Shown piece by piece: positions 22,012-34,193 of a DNA stretch of 64,000 nt (within the stretch, counting starts at the first letter, position 1; the number at the start of each line of letters is the position of its first letter). The DNA is taken from the NCBI GenBank assembly GCA_007115705.1, contig QXEO01000235.1:3071888-3135887 (forward strand), in the 5' to 3' direction. A program made the position numbers and the translations under genes. Source of the DNA: Dactylis glomerata. Taxonomy: Eukaryota > Streptophyta > Magnoliopsida > Poales > Poaceae. The notes beneath the pieces were generated by a model that was given only the letters and a program-made list of their open reading frames with translations, did not search any database and was not told the DNA's origin.

Positions 22012-24325
22012 TTTGGCGCCCACCGTGGGGTACGTCGATATGCTGGGCGGAGTGTTTATTCGGACGGGGTCTGTGATAGCAGCTTCGGGAGTGCGCGTGG
22101 TCTCTGGCCTCGTCCAGAGGCTAGGCTCGCTCAGCTTCGTCAGCGACAATGCCGGATGTCTCGACGGCCGGCCGTTCCCCAGGGATGGCCGGATTATGTC
22201 TTTCGGTTCCCACGAGGTGTACGTGGGGACTGAGAGAGTTTGCAGGGAAAAGGTGCTGGTGGCGTCGGATCCTCCGTCGCATCGGTTGGCTCACGCTGGG
22301 CGTAGCGCTCGCTCAGTAGAGTCGGCGGAGGTGATGATGGCCGGCACATCAGCACCGCCGGCGGAAAATGCCGGCAAAGCAGCAGCAGCGGCCGGAGCTT
22401 CTCCCCCGGAGCCGCCGAAGGTCAAGAGGTCGGCGCGTCCTCCGTTGGAGCGTGCGGAGAACCTGGCCGGCACTTCCGGCGTGCTGGCTAGGGGCGAGGT
22501 GCTTCTTCCCGTCATCGAGCGACTTCTCGAGCCGGTGCGATCCGGCGATGATCCGGAGCAAACAAGGGAGGTCCTGGAGGGATCTCGCCAGGCCCTCGTC
22601 GACGAGGCCCTGGCCATGAACCAGGAGCGCGAACGGTTTAACCGGCAACTCCGTGAGTATGAAGCAGCTCATGGTTTTACTCCTGTGGTAACCCGGCCTA
22701 GCCGGATAGAAGAGGTTAGAGCTAGAGGTAGAGATCTTAACACTGAGCTAGGTAAAGATGCTAGGGCTAAGAGTCATACTGCAACTAGTACTGTGCCTAA
22801 GGTAATTTATAGCTCGCCAGTAAAGAACCTTAGAGCAGCAGCAGAGGTAGCTAAGGACTTATCTAGTTTATCCGGCGAAGCACTGCGTGAGCAGCAAGCC
22901 CGGCTTAACCATCTTTTGTCTGAAGCTACCAAGCAGCAGGAGGCCTTTAAGAAGGCAAACCCAGGTGCCGGGGCATCCCAGTATATTGTGTCGGCGGGAG
23001 GTGCCGGCGCGAGGTCGAGGGGCCAAGCCTCGTCCCCGCATCCCAGCGCCCGGCGTGCCGGAAGTGTGACCTCTGGCCGCCGGGACAAGCAGATCCAGGT
23101 GTACAATCCGGCTGTAGCCGGAAAGCAGGCGATGGTGCAGAAGAATGTCGGCCAAGCTGACAAATATGTCGGCAGCAAGAGGCCCGGCCAGAGTGTGCCG
23201 GCCGGGCATGAAGCAGGCGCGGCCGGTGGTGGCCGGAGTAACAGTGCAGCCCAGCGTCAGCAGCAGGGCGCCGGGGGTGCGGCTCAGCAGCAAGGTGCTG
23301 CTCAGCCGAGATATCGGGAAGATGATGGGAATTCCGCCCTAGTCAGGGCGGGGTATCAGCAGCAAGACCAACAAGGCCAGCAAGCTGATCAGTGCCAGCC
23401 GGAGCAGCAGCAGCAGATGATTGCAGGCCCAATAGCATCCCGGCTTGGACCTCGGTCCTTGGCAGCCAATGATGCACGTTTCAAGCTGGACAAGATCCAC
23501 CAGTCAGAGATGGTGGAGAGACAAGGAGCTCCGGGTCCCAGGTGCTTTGGGCCCCGGATTATGGGGGAGCCGGTGCCTTACTTCTTCCAGCTCGCGCGTG
23601 GCGCGAGGACATATAATGGCAGTACGAAGCCGGAAGATTGGTTGGAGGATTACTCCACAGCGGTGAACATCGCCGGAGGAAACCTCAGATGGGCGGTACG
23701 ATATGTGCCGCAGATGCTGGAAGGTCCAGCCAGGATAAGGCTGAATAATCTGCCGGCCGGGAGTATCAACGGCTGGATTGATTTCGAAGAGCAGTTTGTG
23801 TCGAACTTTACCAGTACATACAAGAGGCCCAACCGTCCGCAGCAGCTGGCTAACTGCCGGCAAGGAGTGAATGAGACTGACCGTGACTACCTGACCAGGT
23901 GGTGCACGTTGCGCAATTCCTGTGAAGGAATTAATGAGCAGCAGGCCATCATGTGGTTCGCTCATGGGTGCCGGCATGGCACCATGCTGTGGCAAAAGCT
24001 TCAGAGGCAAATGCCGGCCACGCTGGCCGAAACAATCAAGATTGCTGATAGTTATGCTCTGGGAGATCCCATGCAGCCCAGTCTCGATTCACAAGGACAG
24101 GGGCAGACCCAGGGGAACACCAGCAATGCCGGGAGACCAGGGCAATATTATCGCACTGATAACCGGAACAAGAGAAGAGATGAAAGGCCGGATCACCGGT
24201 ACGGAGCAGCACAAGTAGCAGCTGTGGAGGAAGAACAAGGGGGCGCCGGCAGTAGCCAGCGTCCGAGATATGAGGGCTATCAGCAGCCTCAGCAGCAGCC
24301 GCAGCAGCAAGCGCAGCCGTTCTAG
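21983..24325 (+). CDS. gag: Gag polyprotein of element D
   Basis: Structural protein that packages element RNA into cytoplasmic particles. 780 residues from ATG 21983, located inside the 5' LTR; the frame is open straight across the PBS. The N-terminal 75 residues share a pattern with element A's gag (SGLVQRLG, FVSDN, GSHEVYVG). The middle is low-complexity and Q/A/G-rich. The retrotransposon gag (capsid) domain lies at roughly residues 530-690, with YFFQLARGARTYNGSTKPED and FEEQFVSNFTSTYKRP. A Q-rich tail ends at TAG 24323-24325; the same frame continues, so gag and pol were probably one frame. Confidence 0.88.
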   Translation: MAYVVSPRRHLAPTVGYVDMLGGVFIRTGSVIAASGVRVVSGLVQRLGSLSFVSDNAGCLDGRPFPRDGRIMSFGSHEVYVGTERVCREKVLVASDPPSHRLAHAGRSARSVESAEVMMAGTSAPPAENAGKAAAAAGASPPEPPKVKRSARPPLERAENLAGTSGVLARGEVLLPVIERLLEPVRSGDDPEQTREVLEGSRQALVDEALAMNQERERFNRQLREYEAAHGFTPVVTRPSRIEEVRARGRDLNTELGKDARAKSHTATSTVPKVIYSSPVKNLRAAAEVAKDLSSLSGEALREQQARLNHLLSEATKQQEAFKKANPGAGASQYIVSAGGAGARSRGQASSPHPSARRAGSVTSGRRDKQIQVYNPAVAGKQAMVQKNVGQADKYVGSKRPGQSVPAGHEAGAAGGGRSNSAAQRQQQGAGGAAQQQGAAQPRYREDDGNSALVRAGYQQQDQQGQQADQCQPEQQQQMIAGPIASRLGPRSLAANDARFKLDKIHQSEMVERQGAPGPRCFGPRIMGEPVPYFFQLARGARTYNGSTKPEDWLEDYSTAVNIAGGNLRWAVRYVPQMLEGPARIRLNNLPAGSINGWIDFEEQFVSNFTSTYKRPNRPQQLANCRQGVNETDRDYLTRWCTLRNSCEGINEQQAIMWFAHGCRHGTMLWQKLQRQMPATLAETIKIADSYALGDPMQPSLDSQGQGQTQGNTSNAGRPGQYYRTDNRNKRRDERPDHRYGAAQVAAVEEEQGGAGSSQRPRYEGYQQPQQQPQQQAQPF
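22014..22030 (+). other. Primer-binding site of element D
   Basis: TGGCGCCCACCGTGGGG, complementary to the 3' end of plant tRNA-Lys. It lies two bases after the LTR end and inside the open gag frame. Confidence 0.85.
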
Positions 24326-25111
24326 AAGAAGAATGTCTGGACCAACAAGAATGCCGGCGGAGCCGCCGGCCAGAAGAAGCAGTGGCCAAAGTATACTGTG
24401 GGTCTTGCCATGGACAAGCCTTGTGTGTTCCACACATTCCAGCCGGGAAAGCCGGCAAACCATTTGACAAGAAACTGTTCGTGGCTGGACGACATATTGG
24501 CAGGTCGTGCAGGTCCTTGGGGACCGGCTAGACCACCTGTCCCGGCAGCCCCATCGCCGTTGACAGGTGCCAATACGATTGCAGTCCCACCTAGGCCGGT
24601 TAATCCCGGGAATCAGAGCAACGCCGGAAATGCCGGCGTAAATCAAGTTGACCAGAGCTATAATCCGGAATATAACGCCGGAGGCCCAGGAGCGGGCCGG
24701 AATGAGTACAAGGAGTATGATCAGAGCTATATGGTCTTTGAGACCGAGAGAACAGACAAGCAGAGCTTGTACCGGCGGTGTTTGGAGGTAAACGCCGTTA
24801 TGTCGGCCGTTCCGAAACTGATGCATTGGTCTGACCAGGGCATTGGCTGGGACAGGGCAGATCATCCCAGGATCATGCCTAACCCCGGCGGGTATGCTCT
24901 TGTGATGGATCCTACATTTGTCGGGCCGGCTAATAACGTGAGGTTCAACAAGGTCCTCATTGATAATGGAAGCAGCATCAACATCATGTATCGGGATACG
25001 ATGGAGAAGCTTGGAATCAAGGAAAATATGCTGGAACCAAGCAAGACCACGTTCCACGGCATTGTGCCGGGACTTTCGTGTGCGCCGATGGGCAAGATCC
25101 GGATGGATGTC
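24326..25111 (+). CDS. Gag-protease junction of element D (5' part)
   Basis: Continuation of the gag frame after the TAG at 24323-24325. It includes KPCVFHTFQPGKPANHLTRN, a Cys/His segment like that of A, a linker rich in Asn/Gly/Pro, then EVNAVMSAVPKLMHWSD. The retropepsin active site follows as LIDNGSSINIMY, with the catalytic Asp present. The frame is interrupted at 25111 by element F and resumes in frame at 33756, where the protease ends. Confidence 0.82.
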
Positions 25112-26647
25112 TGATGTCTACGCACTTCTATTCTTGTAGACACTTGTTGGGCCTCCAAGTGCAGAGGTTTGTAGAACAGCAGCAAGTTTCCCTTAAGTGG
25201 ATCACCCAAGGTTTATCGAACTCAGGGAGGTTAGAGGTCAAAGCTATCCCTCTCAAGCAACCCTGCAATTACGATACAGAAAGTCTCTTGTGTCCCCAAC
25301 ACACCCAATACACTTGTCAAATGTATAGGTGCACTAGTTCGGCGAAGAGATAGTGAAATACAAGTGGTATAGATGATTATAAGTAGTAACTGTGGTATAA
25401 AATAAATATTGCTGCGAACAAACAAGTAATAAAATAGCAAGTAAACGGTGTGCAATGCTTGGAAACAAGGCCTAGGGATCATACTTTCACTAGTGGACAC
25501 ACTCCCAACAATGTAACATGAATGAACAAGTAACTTCTCTTGCTAAGGTACTCTAAATTACTCTCCTATTGAATAACACTAATCACTGTGTAGTGGCTAC
25601 AGAAGCACCCCTTAAAGTTCATCAAGTACTTGACAAACACCACTCATAGAGATATCCAAATCAGATCACAATTCAAGATAGAAATCATTGCAACTTAGAC
25701 CAAGTACTAACACGGTGCACACACTCACACCTTTACACCATGAAAGGAGGAATAAATCACTCAAACTATCATAGCAATAATTATTCTCATAATCCACAAG
25801 GGATCACAATCGTAGCCTAAACCAAGTACCACCATGATGCACGCACTGTCACCGTTACACCATAACAGGAGGAATAGATTACTTTAATAATATCACTAGA
25901 GTACACAAAATATCTGAATAATAACATGTACTTGTTCAACATGATACAAAGCTCACGATCACATAAAGATCACATCATGGGAGAGAGAGGTGAACCACAT
26001 AGCTACCGGTAGAGCCCTCAGCCCCGGGGATGAACTACTCCCTCCTCATCATAGGAGACAGCAAGGTTGATGGAGATGGCGGTGAGGTCGATGGAGACGG
26101 CGGAGACGGCGATGGAGACCGATGGAGATGGCTCCGGGGGCACTTCCCCGTCCCGGCAGGGTGCCGGAACAGAGACTTCTGTCCCCCGAAATTCGTCGGC
26201 GATGGCGGCGGAGCTGCGGAACTCTTTCTGGAAAATTTCCGAATCCTCTAGGGTTTTCCGTCCCGAGGCTTCTTATAGGCGAAGGGGCGATGTCAGAGGA
26301 GGGCCAGGGCCTCCTCACACATGGCTGGCGCGGCCAGGGGCCTGGCCGCGCCACCAGTGTGTGTGGGGCCCCTGTGGCCCACCTCCTACTCCTCTTCGGA
26401 TCTCTGGAAGCTTCCGGGTAAAATAAGACTCCAGGATGTGGTTTCGTCCAATTCCGAGAATATTTCCTGTGTATCACTCTGAAACACAAAAACAGCAGAA
26501 AACAGGGAACTGGCACTATGGCAACTCGTTAATAGGTTAGTTCTGGAAAATGCATAAAAGTGCCACTAAGCGTAACGAAACAATAGGCAAATGGTGTAAA
26601 AACAAGCATGGAGCATCAAAAATTATAGATACGTTTGAGACGTATCA
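25112..26647 (-). repeat. 3' LTR of element F
   Basis: A 1536-bp LTR. On the minus strand it starts TGATACGTCTCAAACG and ends GTAGACATCA, as in element B. A TATA-type CTATAAGA lies on the minus strand near 26271-26278. Confidence 0.93.
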
Positions 26648-29584
26648 AGCATCCCCAAGCTTAGCTCCTGCTCGTCCTCGAGTAGGTAAGTGATAACAAA
26701 GAATAATTTTTGAGGTGACATGCACCTACACAATCTTGATCATATATGTAAGCATTGGTGAGCTGGGATCAATAGAACTTAAAACATGGGCATGAAAGAT
26801 ATAATCATGACAATAAGAACTTAGCAACCATGTTGTAAACATGCAAATGAACACAAACAAAAGATCATGATAATGAAACAATGAAAGTCAAATGTGTGTT
26901 CAAATCATAAGGAAAAACATACAAATGGTTTTCAGCTTGTCCTTCAAAGAGAGCAAAACATAAATGCATAGGACACCTCAAAGTTTAAGAGGGCGACTAG
27001 ATACAAATAATTTAAGAACAAGTGAAACCAACAATATGAGTCAATCAATGAACTTTGGGACAATGCATATCACACTAAGAATGACAACTATGCTCTCTTA
27101 ATGGTGCATAAAGAAAGAAGGTGGTGACTCAACATAAAAGTAAAAGAAATGCCCTTCGCAGAGGGAAGCAGTGATTGCAAGTTTTATAACCTTCAAAAAT
27201 TATGGTACTTACCGGCTTTGAGCTCTCATTGCCCCCATCATAAGCATCTTGAATGGTTAAAGTAAATGCGAGAACAATTATGATGCATATGCTTGACAAA
27301 TCATAAGTTGAAAACCTCGTGTCCCGTGAATACGAGTACCCAAACCATGCTAATTTACTTAGAGTCCCAAGCAAGGCTCTTGTCATTGTAAGTATATGCA
27401 TATCATTGAGAACCGCCAATGGGGTACCTCCGTGCCCGATGACATGGAACAAGCCCACACCAAAATGACAGGACAAGCAGACAATGAACACCTCGACATC
27501 TCTTTTATTTGCTATATTGTTTAGCTTTTTATTGTGAGATGCGTCGTCGAATGTTCACCATGGGTATGCTGCAAATTTCCACCATGAATTATGCATGGCT
27601 TAGATTGGCAGCCCGGCGTTTCCCTAACACATATAAAAACTCCATGATCCTCACAAGATTCCCAATTCATTTCACACAGCGGGCATCCATAAACAAAAGA
27701 TCACGATATCAACTCAAAAAGAAGTGCAATGTTGAAAGCTTGCCCCATGACAGCATGGCTGGGCTAGAATCCAACTTACAACTTGCAAGCATAACAACTC
27801 AGCATAAAAGACCACAATGTCAAATTTTTAAGAACAGGAAAAAGTAAAGTGTGTCTTCCGGTTCGTGAGAGCTTTACTGACCGAATTTCGCATAACACTG
27901 GTAAGAGTTTAATTTGAAGAGAATATAAAAGCAAGTCAAATTTACTTGGAATAGCAAATTGCTAGTAGGTATGTATGGTGGACACTTTGGAAAACTTTGG
28001 CTTTAGGAGTTGGATGCACGAGTAGAGCTCATACTCAGTACAAGGCGAGGGCTAGCAAAAGACTGGGAGCGACCAACTAAGAGAGCAATAATGGCCATAA
28101 TCATGCAAAGCGACAAAGCGACATTAAAAGAAGCATAAGATGGCATCAAAAGTCAAAAACTAAATGATCATGAAGGCTATTGGCGACTTTGTAAGAGTCT
28201 AACATGTGTGAGCATGCGCCAAGTCAACCCAAATAAAGCATCAAGGAGAAAACCGAAATAATGCTTCCATACAATAAAAACAACGCATGATTTTTTTCAA
28301 AGGCTCATTAAGCAATCTCAGTTATTTGAGACAAGTCATGCTACAGCAAAACCACTAAGCATACTATCAAAAAGACATCAAGCATGACATGAAAAAGCCT
28401 AAGCCGCAGTCTACACAAGCTCCTTCTTGTACCACTTTTTTGCATAAAGCTTTTTCTCTTTTCCAACATCATTTGAACTTTTTATAGACACCTCTTTTGA
28501 TAAAAACCAATAAAGACCAGAGGCAAAAATACACCTTGATGAAAAGATATAACAAGATCTGAATGCAAATCAAGGCGAAAATTGAAAACCAAAAGCAGTA
28601 GCAGAAAAAGAAGAACACTCGGTGAACGATAAGAGTGAAAAACTGAGTGTTCTTGGCAAATGAAAAGCGAGTTTATCTCCCTCCAAAACAACATGATGTG
28701 ATCAAACCATTTATTGCAGCAAACAAAACTAAACTAACTAAGAAAACTAAAACAACTGACGCTCCAAGAAAAACACATAGTGCATGAAGCAATAAAAATA
28801 TAGTGTCTTGAAAGGTGATCTGATTTTTGCCGATGAAGAAGGGGTGCCTCGGGGGCATCCCCAAGCTTTGACGCTTGTACTTCTTGGATATTTCTTGGGG
28901 TGATGCATGGGCATCCCCAAGCTTGAGCTTTTGTCCATTCTTCAACTCATCTCATCATTCTCCAATCCCTACACTTGAAAACTTCCTTCATACAAAACTA
29001 AACACAATTCTATTAGCAACATTAATGTAAGCATAAAATATATTCAACCTCTTTTAGCTTCAGGTTTCAACTCAAAACCACCACATATATAGCAAATACT
29101 ACTGTAGCAACTCCCCAAAAAGTTCCATGATCAAAAGAACTCAAAAGAAAGCGATAAAGTGGCAAACACAAATATTGGCAGAAATCTGTCAAAACTGAAC
29201 AGCTGACAAAGGTCGAATTTTTGAGGGATTTTCTGTTGCTAAAATCAAAAAGTGTTCAACTAAGAAAAGTTTGGATATAACCTGGGGCATATGCACAAGA
29301 AATCGCAGGTCCAAAAGATAAACAGAGAATTTTCACGAATTTTTACGGTGCAGCACCGAAAACAGTTTCAGGACAGCAATATCCCCAAATCCTTACCTCA
29401 CTCAAATTAGAGGCTTCTCTTGGCACAAAAACGAAATAAACAAGATAAGGAGCGGTCATTACAGTAGTAATGACTTCCAAGACTCAAATAAAAGAAAAAT
29501 TACTGAAAAGAAAACATTGGGTTATCTCCCAAGAGTGCTTTTCTTTAACGCCTTTGAGCTAGGCGCAGTAATTTGCGAAGATGC
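26648..29584 (-). other. Polypurine tract and 3' non-coding region of element F
   Basis: On the minus strand the tract TAAGCTTGGGGATGC (26648-26662) abuts the 3' LTR. The 2.9 kb beyond it has no credible gene and matches the equivalent regions of B and E. Two more tract-like copies lie at 28855-28868 and 28911-28924. Confidence 0.75.
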
Positions 29585-30375
29585 TCATGTGGGCGCCATA
29601 TAAGAGCTTGAGGCAAAGGCGCCATATAGGAACTTAAAGCAATAGAGAGCATCAAAAAGAAAGTATGGAACACATTTAAATCTAAACCACTTCCTATGAA
29701 AAATAGTCTTGTAAAGAGACAAGTCATGAAAGCGCAAAGCAAAAAGCATAGGAAGGCAAAACAAGTACAACTTCAAAAATTGCAACATAAAGAGGGGAAA
29801 CTCAATATTATTGAGATCCATCAAACCATGTTTCCCTCTCTCATAATAACTTTCAGTAGCATCATGAATAGAACTAACAATATAACTATCACATAAAGCA
29901 TCCCTATCATGAGCCACATGCATAAAAGGATTAATACTCCCCACATGAACAATTATAGTAGGAGCAGATTCAACAAAATAATTATTCTCATCACCATAAT
30001 CATCAAAAACAGGAGGCATATTGTAATCATAACTATTTTTCTCCTCAAAAGTAGGTGAATTGAAAACATTATAAACATCATCATAAACTAGAGGCTTAGT
30101 ATCATCACAAGATAGAGAACTACTATGTCGCATAGCATATTCATCAAACATATCATCATAAGAAGGAACATGGATAGCACTAATGGTACAACAATTATTA
30201 ACCTTAGAATTGGTACCAAAAAGATTTTCAATATCAAAAGTAGAGTGCTTTTCCCAATCATGATCACTAACATAAGTAATAGGCATAGGAACATCATCCC
30301 AATCAGAATTATCATAATCTATAGCAGGATCATAACGCTTAGGGGAAGATACCGTGTCCTCTCGCCTCTTACTCC

Positions 30376-30406
<31 letters not shown>

Positions 30407-32074
30407 CTCTCCTTTAGGAGGGAGAGACTTGAAGGGCATCTTCTCCACATATTCTGGTTTGCTGACAGGAACAACAGAAGAAACTTTGGAGGATTCCTCC
30501 TCTCTATTAATAAGATAAAAACATCTATCAGTCCTGTCATAGCTTGGCAAAATATCAAGTTTTATAAGATTCTGAATGTAAGTATTTGCAAGGCAATCTT
30601 TAGCACAATAGAGACGACAACCACGAAGGGTGCTATTAATATCAACATCATTCATATCTATCAAAGCAATCTTTCTAGATATCTCGTCACACGCCAAGAA
30701 CAAAGTGAGCTCATCATGCTGATTAGGAGTAATCTTGTCATCACAATACAAACTTAAGGTACTAGAAGAGTAACTATTAGGGTTTGAGCATTGGAAATTA
30801 AAATGACCTATGTCATCGCAATGTTTACAAAGAAAAGGATAAAGCTCACAAACCTTTTTACCGATCTCACCTATATCCTTGTACCACATAGTAGTTTCTT
30901 CATTTGCGTGGGTGATGCAATAATCTTCCTTGTTGTAACTCTGTTCACAAGGTCTATGTACTCCGCAAAAATTAACATGCTTATAAGAAATAGTACTTTT
31001 AGAAGTTTGAGCATGTTTATTGCAATCATCAACAACAATATCACTTTCTATGCAAGTGTCCTTAAAAGGTTCATGATACACGTCCCCATTTCTTTTAGGA
31101 ACATTCATATAGGAAGCAAAGGCTTTAAAGCAATCAACCATAATTTGAGGATCAAGACCATATTTAGCACTAAGCTCTTGAAAATTAGCAGTTTCAGCGA
31201 AAGACTTAATGCAATCAAACTCGTAATTCATACCTGATCCCTTACCTTTGTCGCTATCCCAACCTTCAATATTGTTTTGAATTGTCTCAAGCAGATCCCA
31301 CTTGGTGTCAACATCCCTGCTTGTGAAAGACCCATCAAAGCATGCATCTAGATAGTCCTTGTAATATCCTGAAAGCCTTGCATAAAAATTATTAATAACA
31401 ATATTACGGGGAAGATCATGAATAGGACATTTATGCATTAGTAACTTCAATCTTCCCCACGCTTGGGCAATGCTTTCTCCCTCATGAGGCCAAAAATTAT
31501 ATATCTGATTACGATCTTTATGAATCTCACTTGGAGGATAGAATTTAGAATAAAAGAGAGGTACAATTTCCTCCCAGCCAATAGATGGACCATCTTCAAG
31601 CAGCCGATACCATTCCTCAGCTCTGCCTTTCAGTGACAAAGAGAATAGCTTCTTCTTAACTTGGTTCATTGAAATACCTGCACACTGGAACAACTCGCAT
31701 AATTCATGTATAAAGAGCAAATGATCACCAGGATGGACAGTTCCATCTCCTAAATAGCAGTTATCCCTAACACGTTCAACAATCTTCGTAGGTATTTTAA
31801 AAGGATGGGGAGCACAAGCATCACTAGACACATCACATATGGGAGATAAAATATTATCAGAACAAACCTTCTCCACTAAAGCTAGGGAACTAAAAATATC
31901 ATGCTTAACAAAACCAGCTTCCCCAAGCTTAGACTTTTCTATAGCATTAGCATTAACAGTATTCAAAGCATTCGTACTAATAACATTGCTATGCGAAATA
32001 GGCTCCAAAGGTTTTTCAATTTTCTCTTCAAATCTAAAATCAGGAAAAAGACTAAAGAACTCTTTATTTTCCAT
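29585..32074 (-). CDS. gag: Intact gag protein of element F
   Basis: 829 residues from ATG 32074 (minus), 113 bases after the PBS. Role: RNA-binding structural protein for particle assembly (family inference). A gag/capsid-like region lies at about residues 110-300, with LFSLSLKGRAEEWYRLLEDG, FYSKFYPPS and AQAWGRLKLLMHKCP. A zinc knuckle CKHCDDIGHFNFQC of the C-x2-C-x4-H-x4-C type lies at about residue 435. A poly-lysine tract (about residues 555-570) follows, then an acidic, Tyr/Asp-rich C-terminal half. There is no protease, RT or integrase. The frame is open in F but broken in B, so this copy is young. It would need pol functions from another element. Confidence 0.85.
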
Positions 32075-32186
32075 TAAGCCTAACTAGTGAAAATAAAAAC
32101 AAGAAACAAAAAGATATAATTGCAAAATCTAAAGGAAATAACTCCGAGCACTCACACAGGAGGATGCGAGTACCTTTTACCTTACC

Positions 32187-32204
32187 TCCCCGGCAACGGC
32201 GCCA
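32187..32204 (-). other. Primer-binding site of element F
   Basis: On the minus strand TGGCGCCGTTGCCGGGGA, complementary to tRNA-Asp, ten bases from the LTR. Identical to B over the shared length. Confidence 0.85.
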
Positions 32205-32214
32205 GAAAAGAGCT

Positions 32215-33750
32215 TGATGTCTACGCACTTCTATTCTTGTAGACACTTGTTGGGCCTCCAAGTGCAGAGGTTTGTAGAACAGCAGCAAGTTTCCCTTAAG
32301 TGGATCACCCAAGGTTTATCGAACTCAGGGAGGTTAGAGGTCAAAGCTATCCCTCTCAAGCAACCCTGCAATTACGATATAGAAAGTCTCTTGTGTCCCC
32401 AACACACCCAATACACTTGTCAAATGTATAGGTGCACTAGTTCGGCGAAGAGATAGTGAAATACAAGTGGTATAGATGATTATAAGTAGTAACTGTGGTA
32501 TAAAATAAATATTGCTGCGAACAAACAAGTAATAAAATAGCAAGTAAACGGTGTGCAATGCTTGGAAACAAGGCCTAGGGATCATACTTTCACTAGTGGA
32601 CACACTCCCAACAATGTAACATGAATGAACAAGTAACTTCTCTTGCTAAGGTACTCTAAATTACTCTCCTATTGAATAACACTAATCACTGTGTAGTGGC
32701 TACAGAAGCACCCCTTAAAGTTCATCAAGTACTTGACAAACACCACTCATAGAGATATCCAAATCAGATCACAATTCAAGATAGAAATCATTGCAACTTA
32801 GACCAAGTACTAACACGGTGCACACACTCACACCTTTACACCATGAAAGGAGGAATAAATCACTCAAACTATCATAGCAATAATTATTCTCATAATCCAC
32901 AAGGGATCACAATCGTAGCCTAAACCAAGTACCACCATGATGCACGCACTGTCACCGTTACACCATAACAGGAGGAATAGATTACTTTAATAATATCACT
33001 AGAGTACACAAAATATCTGAATAATAACATGTACTTGTTCAACATGATACAAAGCTCACGATCACATAAAGATCACATCATGGGAGAGAGAGGTGAACCA
33101 CATAGCTACCGGTAGAGCCCTCAGCCCCGGGGATGAACTACTCCCTCCTCATCATAGGAGACAGCAAGGTTGATGGAGATGGCGGTGAGGTCGATGGAGA
33201 CGGCGGAGACGGCGATGGAGACCGATGGAGATGGCTCCGGGGGCACTTCCCCGTCCCGGCAGGGTGCCGGAACAGAGACTTCTGTCCCCCGAAATTCGTC
33301 GGCGATGGCGGCGGAGCTGCGGAACTCTTTCTGGAAAATTTCCGAATCCTCTAGGGTTTTCCGTCCCGAGGCTTCTTATAGGCGAAGGGGCGATGTCAGA
33401 GGAGGGCCAGGGCCTCCTCACACATGGCTGGCGCGGCCAGGGGCCTGGCCGCGCCACCAGTGTGTGTGGGGCCCCTGTGGCCCACCTCCTACTCCTCTTC
33501 GGATCTCTGGAAGCTTCCGGGTAAAATAAGACTTCAGGATGTGGTTTCGTCCAATTCCGAGAATATTTCCTGTGTATCACTCTGAAACACAAAAACAGCA
33601 GAAAACAGGGAACTGGCACTGTGGCAACTCGTTAATAGGTTAGTTCTGGAAAATGCATAAAAGTGCCACTAAGCGTAACGAAACAATAGGCAAATGGTGT
33701 AAAAACAAGCATGGAGCATCAAAAATTATAGATACGTTTGAGACGTATCA
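32215..33750 (-). repeat. 5' LTR of element F
   Basis: 1536 bp, nearly identical to 25112-26647. By eye the differences are near 32377, 33531 and 33615. The minus strand carries the promoter for the gag mRNA; a CTATAAGA box lies near 33374-33381. Confidence 0.93.
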
Positions 33751-33755
33751 ATGTC

Positions 33756-34193
33756 ATGTTTGGCAGCCAGGATAACTGCAGGGTGGAAAACCTCATGTTC
33801 GAGGTGGTTGATCTGGAGAGTCCCTACCATGCTTTGCTAGGGAGGCCGGCATTGGCAAAGTTCATGGCCTCTACGCATGTTGCGTACCTGAAGATGAAGA
33901 TGCCGGGGCCCGGAGGGGCAATTACCATCATTGGTGATTACAAGCGTTCGATGGCGTGCGCCACGGCCGGGTCTAACCTGGCCGAGACTCTGATCATTGC
34001 AGAGGAAAGGAAGAGGCTCAAGCGAGCAGTAGAGATTGCTGAGACGGTCGTGGCCGGCAAATCTATGCCGGGCATGTCGAATCCCGGCGGCGGTGCTTCT
34101 TTTCAAGTGGGAAAGGAGGTCAAAAAGGTGCCTCTGGATGAAGCTTTCCCGGAGCGCCATGCCCTCGTTGGGGCAAGTCTGGATCCCAAATAG
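33756..34193 (+). CDS. Protease C-terminal part of element D
   Basis: Resumes the protease frame exactly after element F and one ATGTC copy. It contains PYHALLGRPALAKFMA, the conserved end of gypsy proteases, then a linker to RT. It ends at TAG 34191-34193, within a segment that in related elements reads through into RT. Confidence 0.85.
   Translation: MFGSQDNCRVENLMFEVVDLESPYHALLGRPALAKFMASTHVAYLKMKMPGPGGAITIIGDYKRSMACATAGSNLAETLIIAEERKRLKRAVEIAETVVAGKSMPGMSNPGGGASFQVGKEVKKVPLDEAFPERHALVGASLDPK

Larger units (their letters stand above)
25112..33750 (-). mobile_element. Young gag-only LTR element F
   Basis: Complete 8639-bp minus-strand element. Both LTRs are 1536 bp (25112-26647 and 32215-33750) and differ at about three positions by eye. 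Target duplication ATGTC lies at 25107-25111 and 33751-33755. The PBS is for tRNA-Asp, a polypurine tract abuts the 3' LTR, and one intact 829-aa gag is present with no pol. It is inserted in the protease of element D. Same family as B. Confidence 0.92.

Noticed and set aside
26030..26516. ORFs of 73-155 aa in F's LTRs (repeated at 33133-33619)
   Set aside because: Identical in both LTRs, on both strands, driven by GGAGATGG repeats in the R/U5 region; shadows, not genes.
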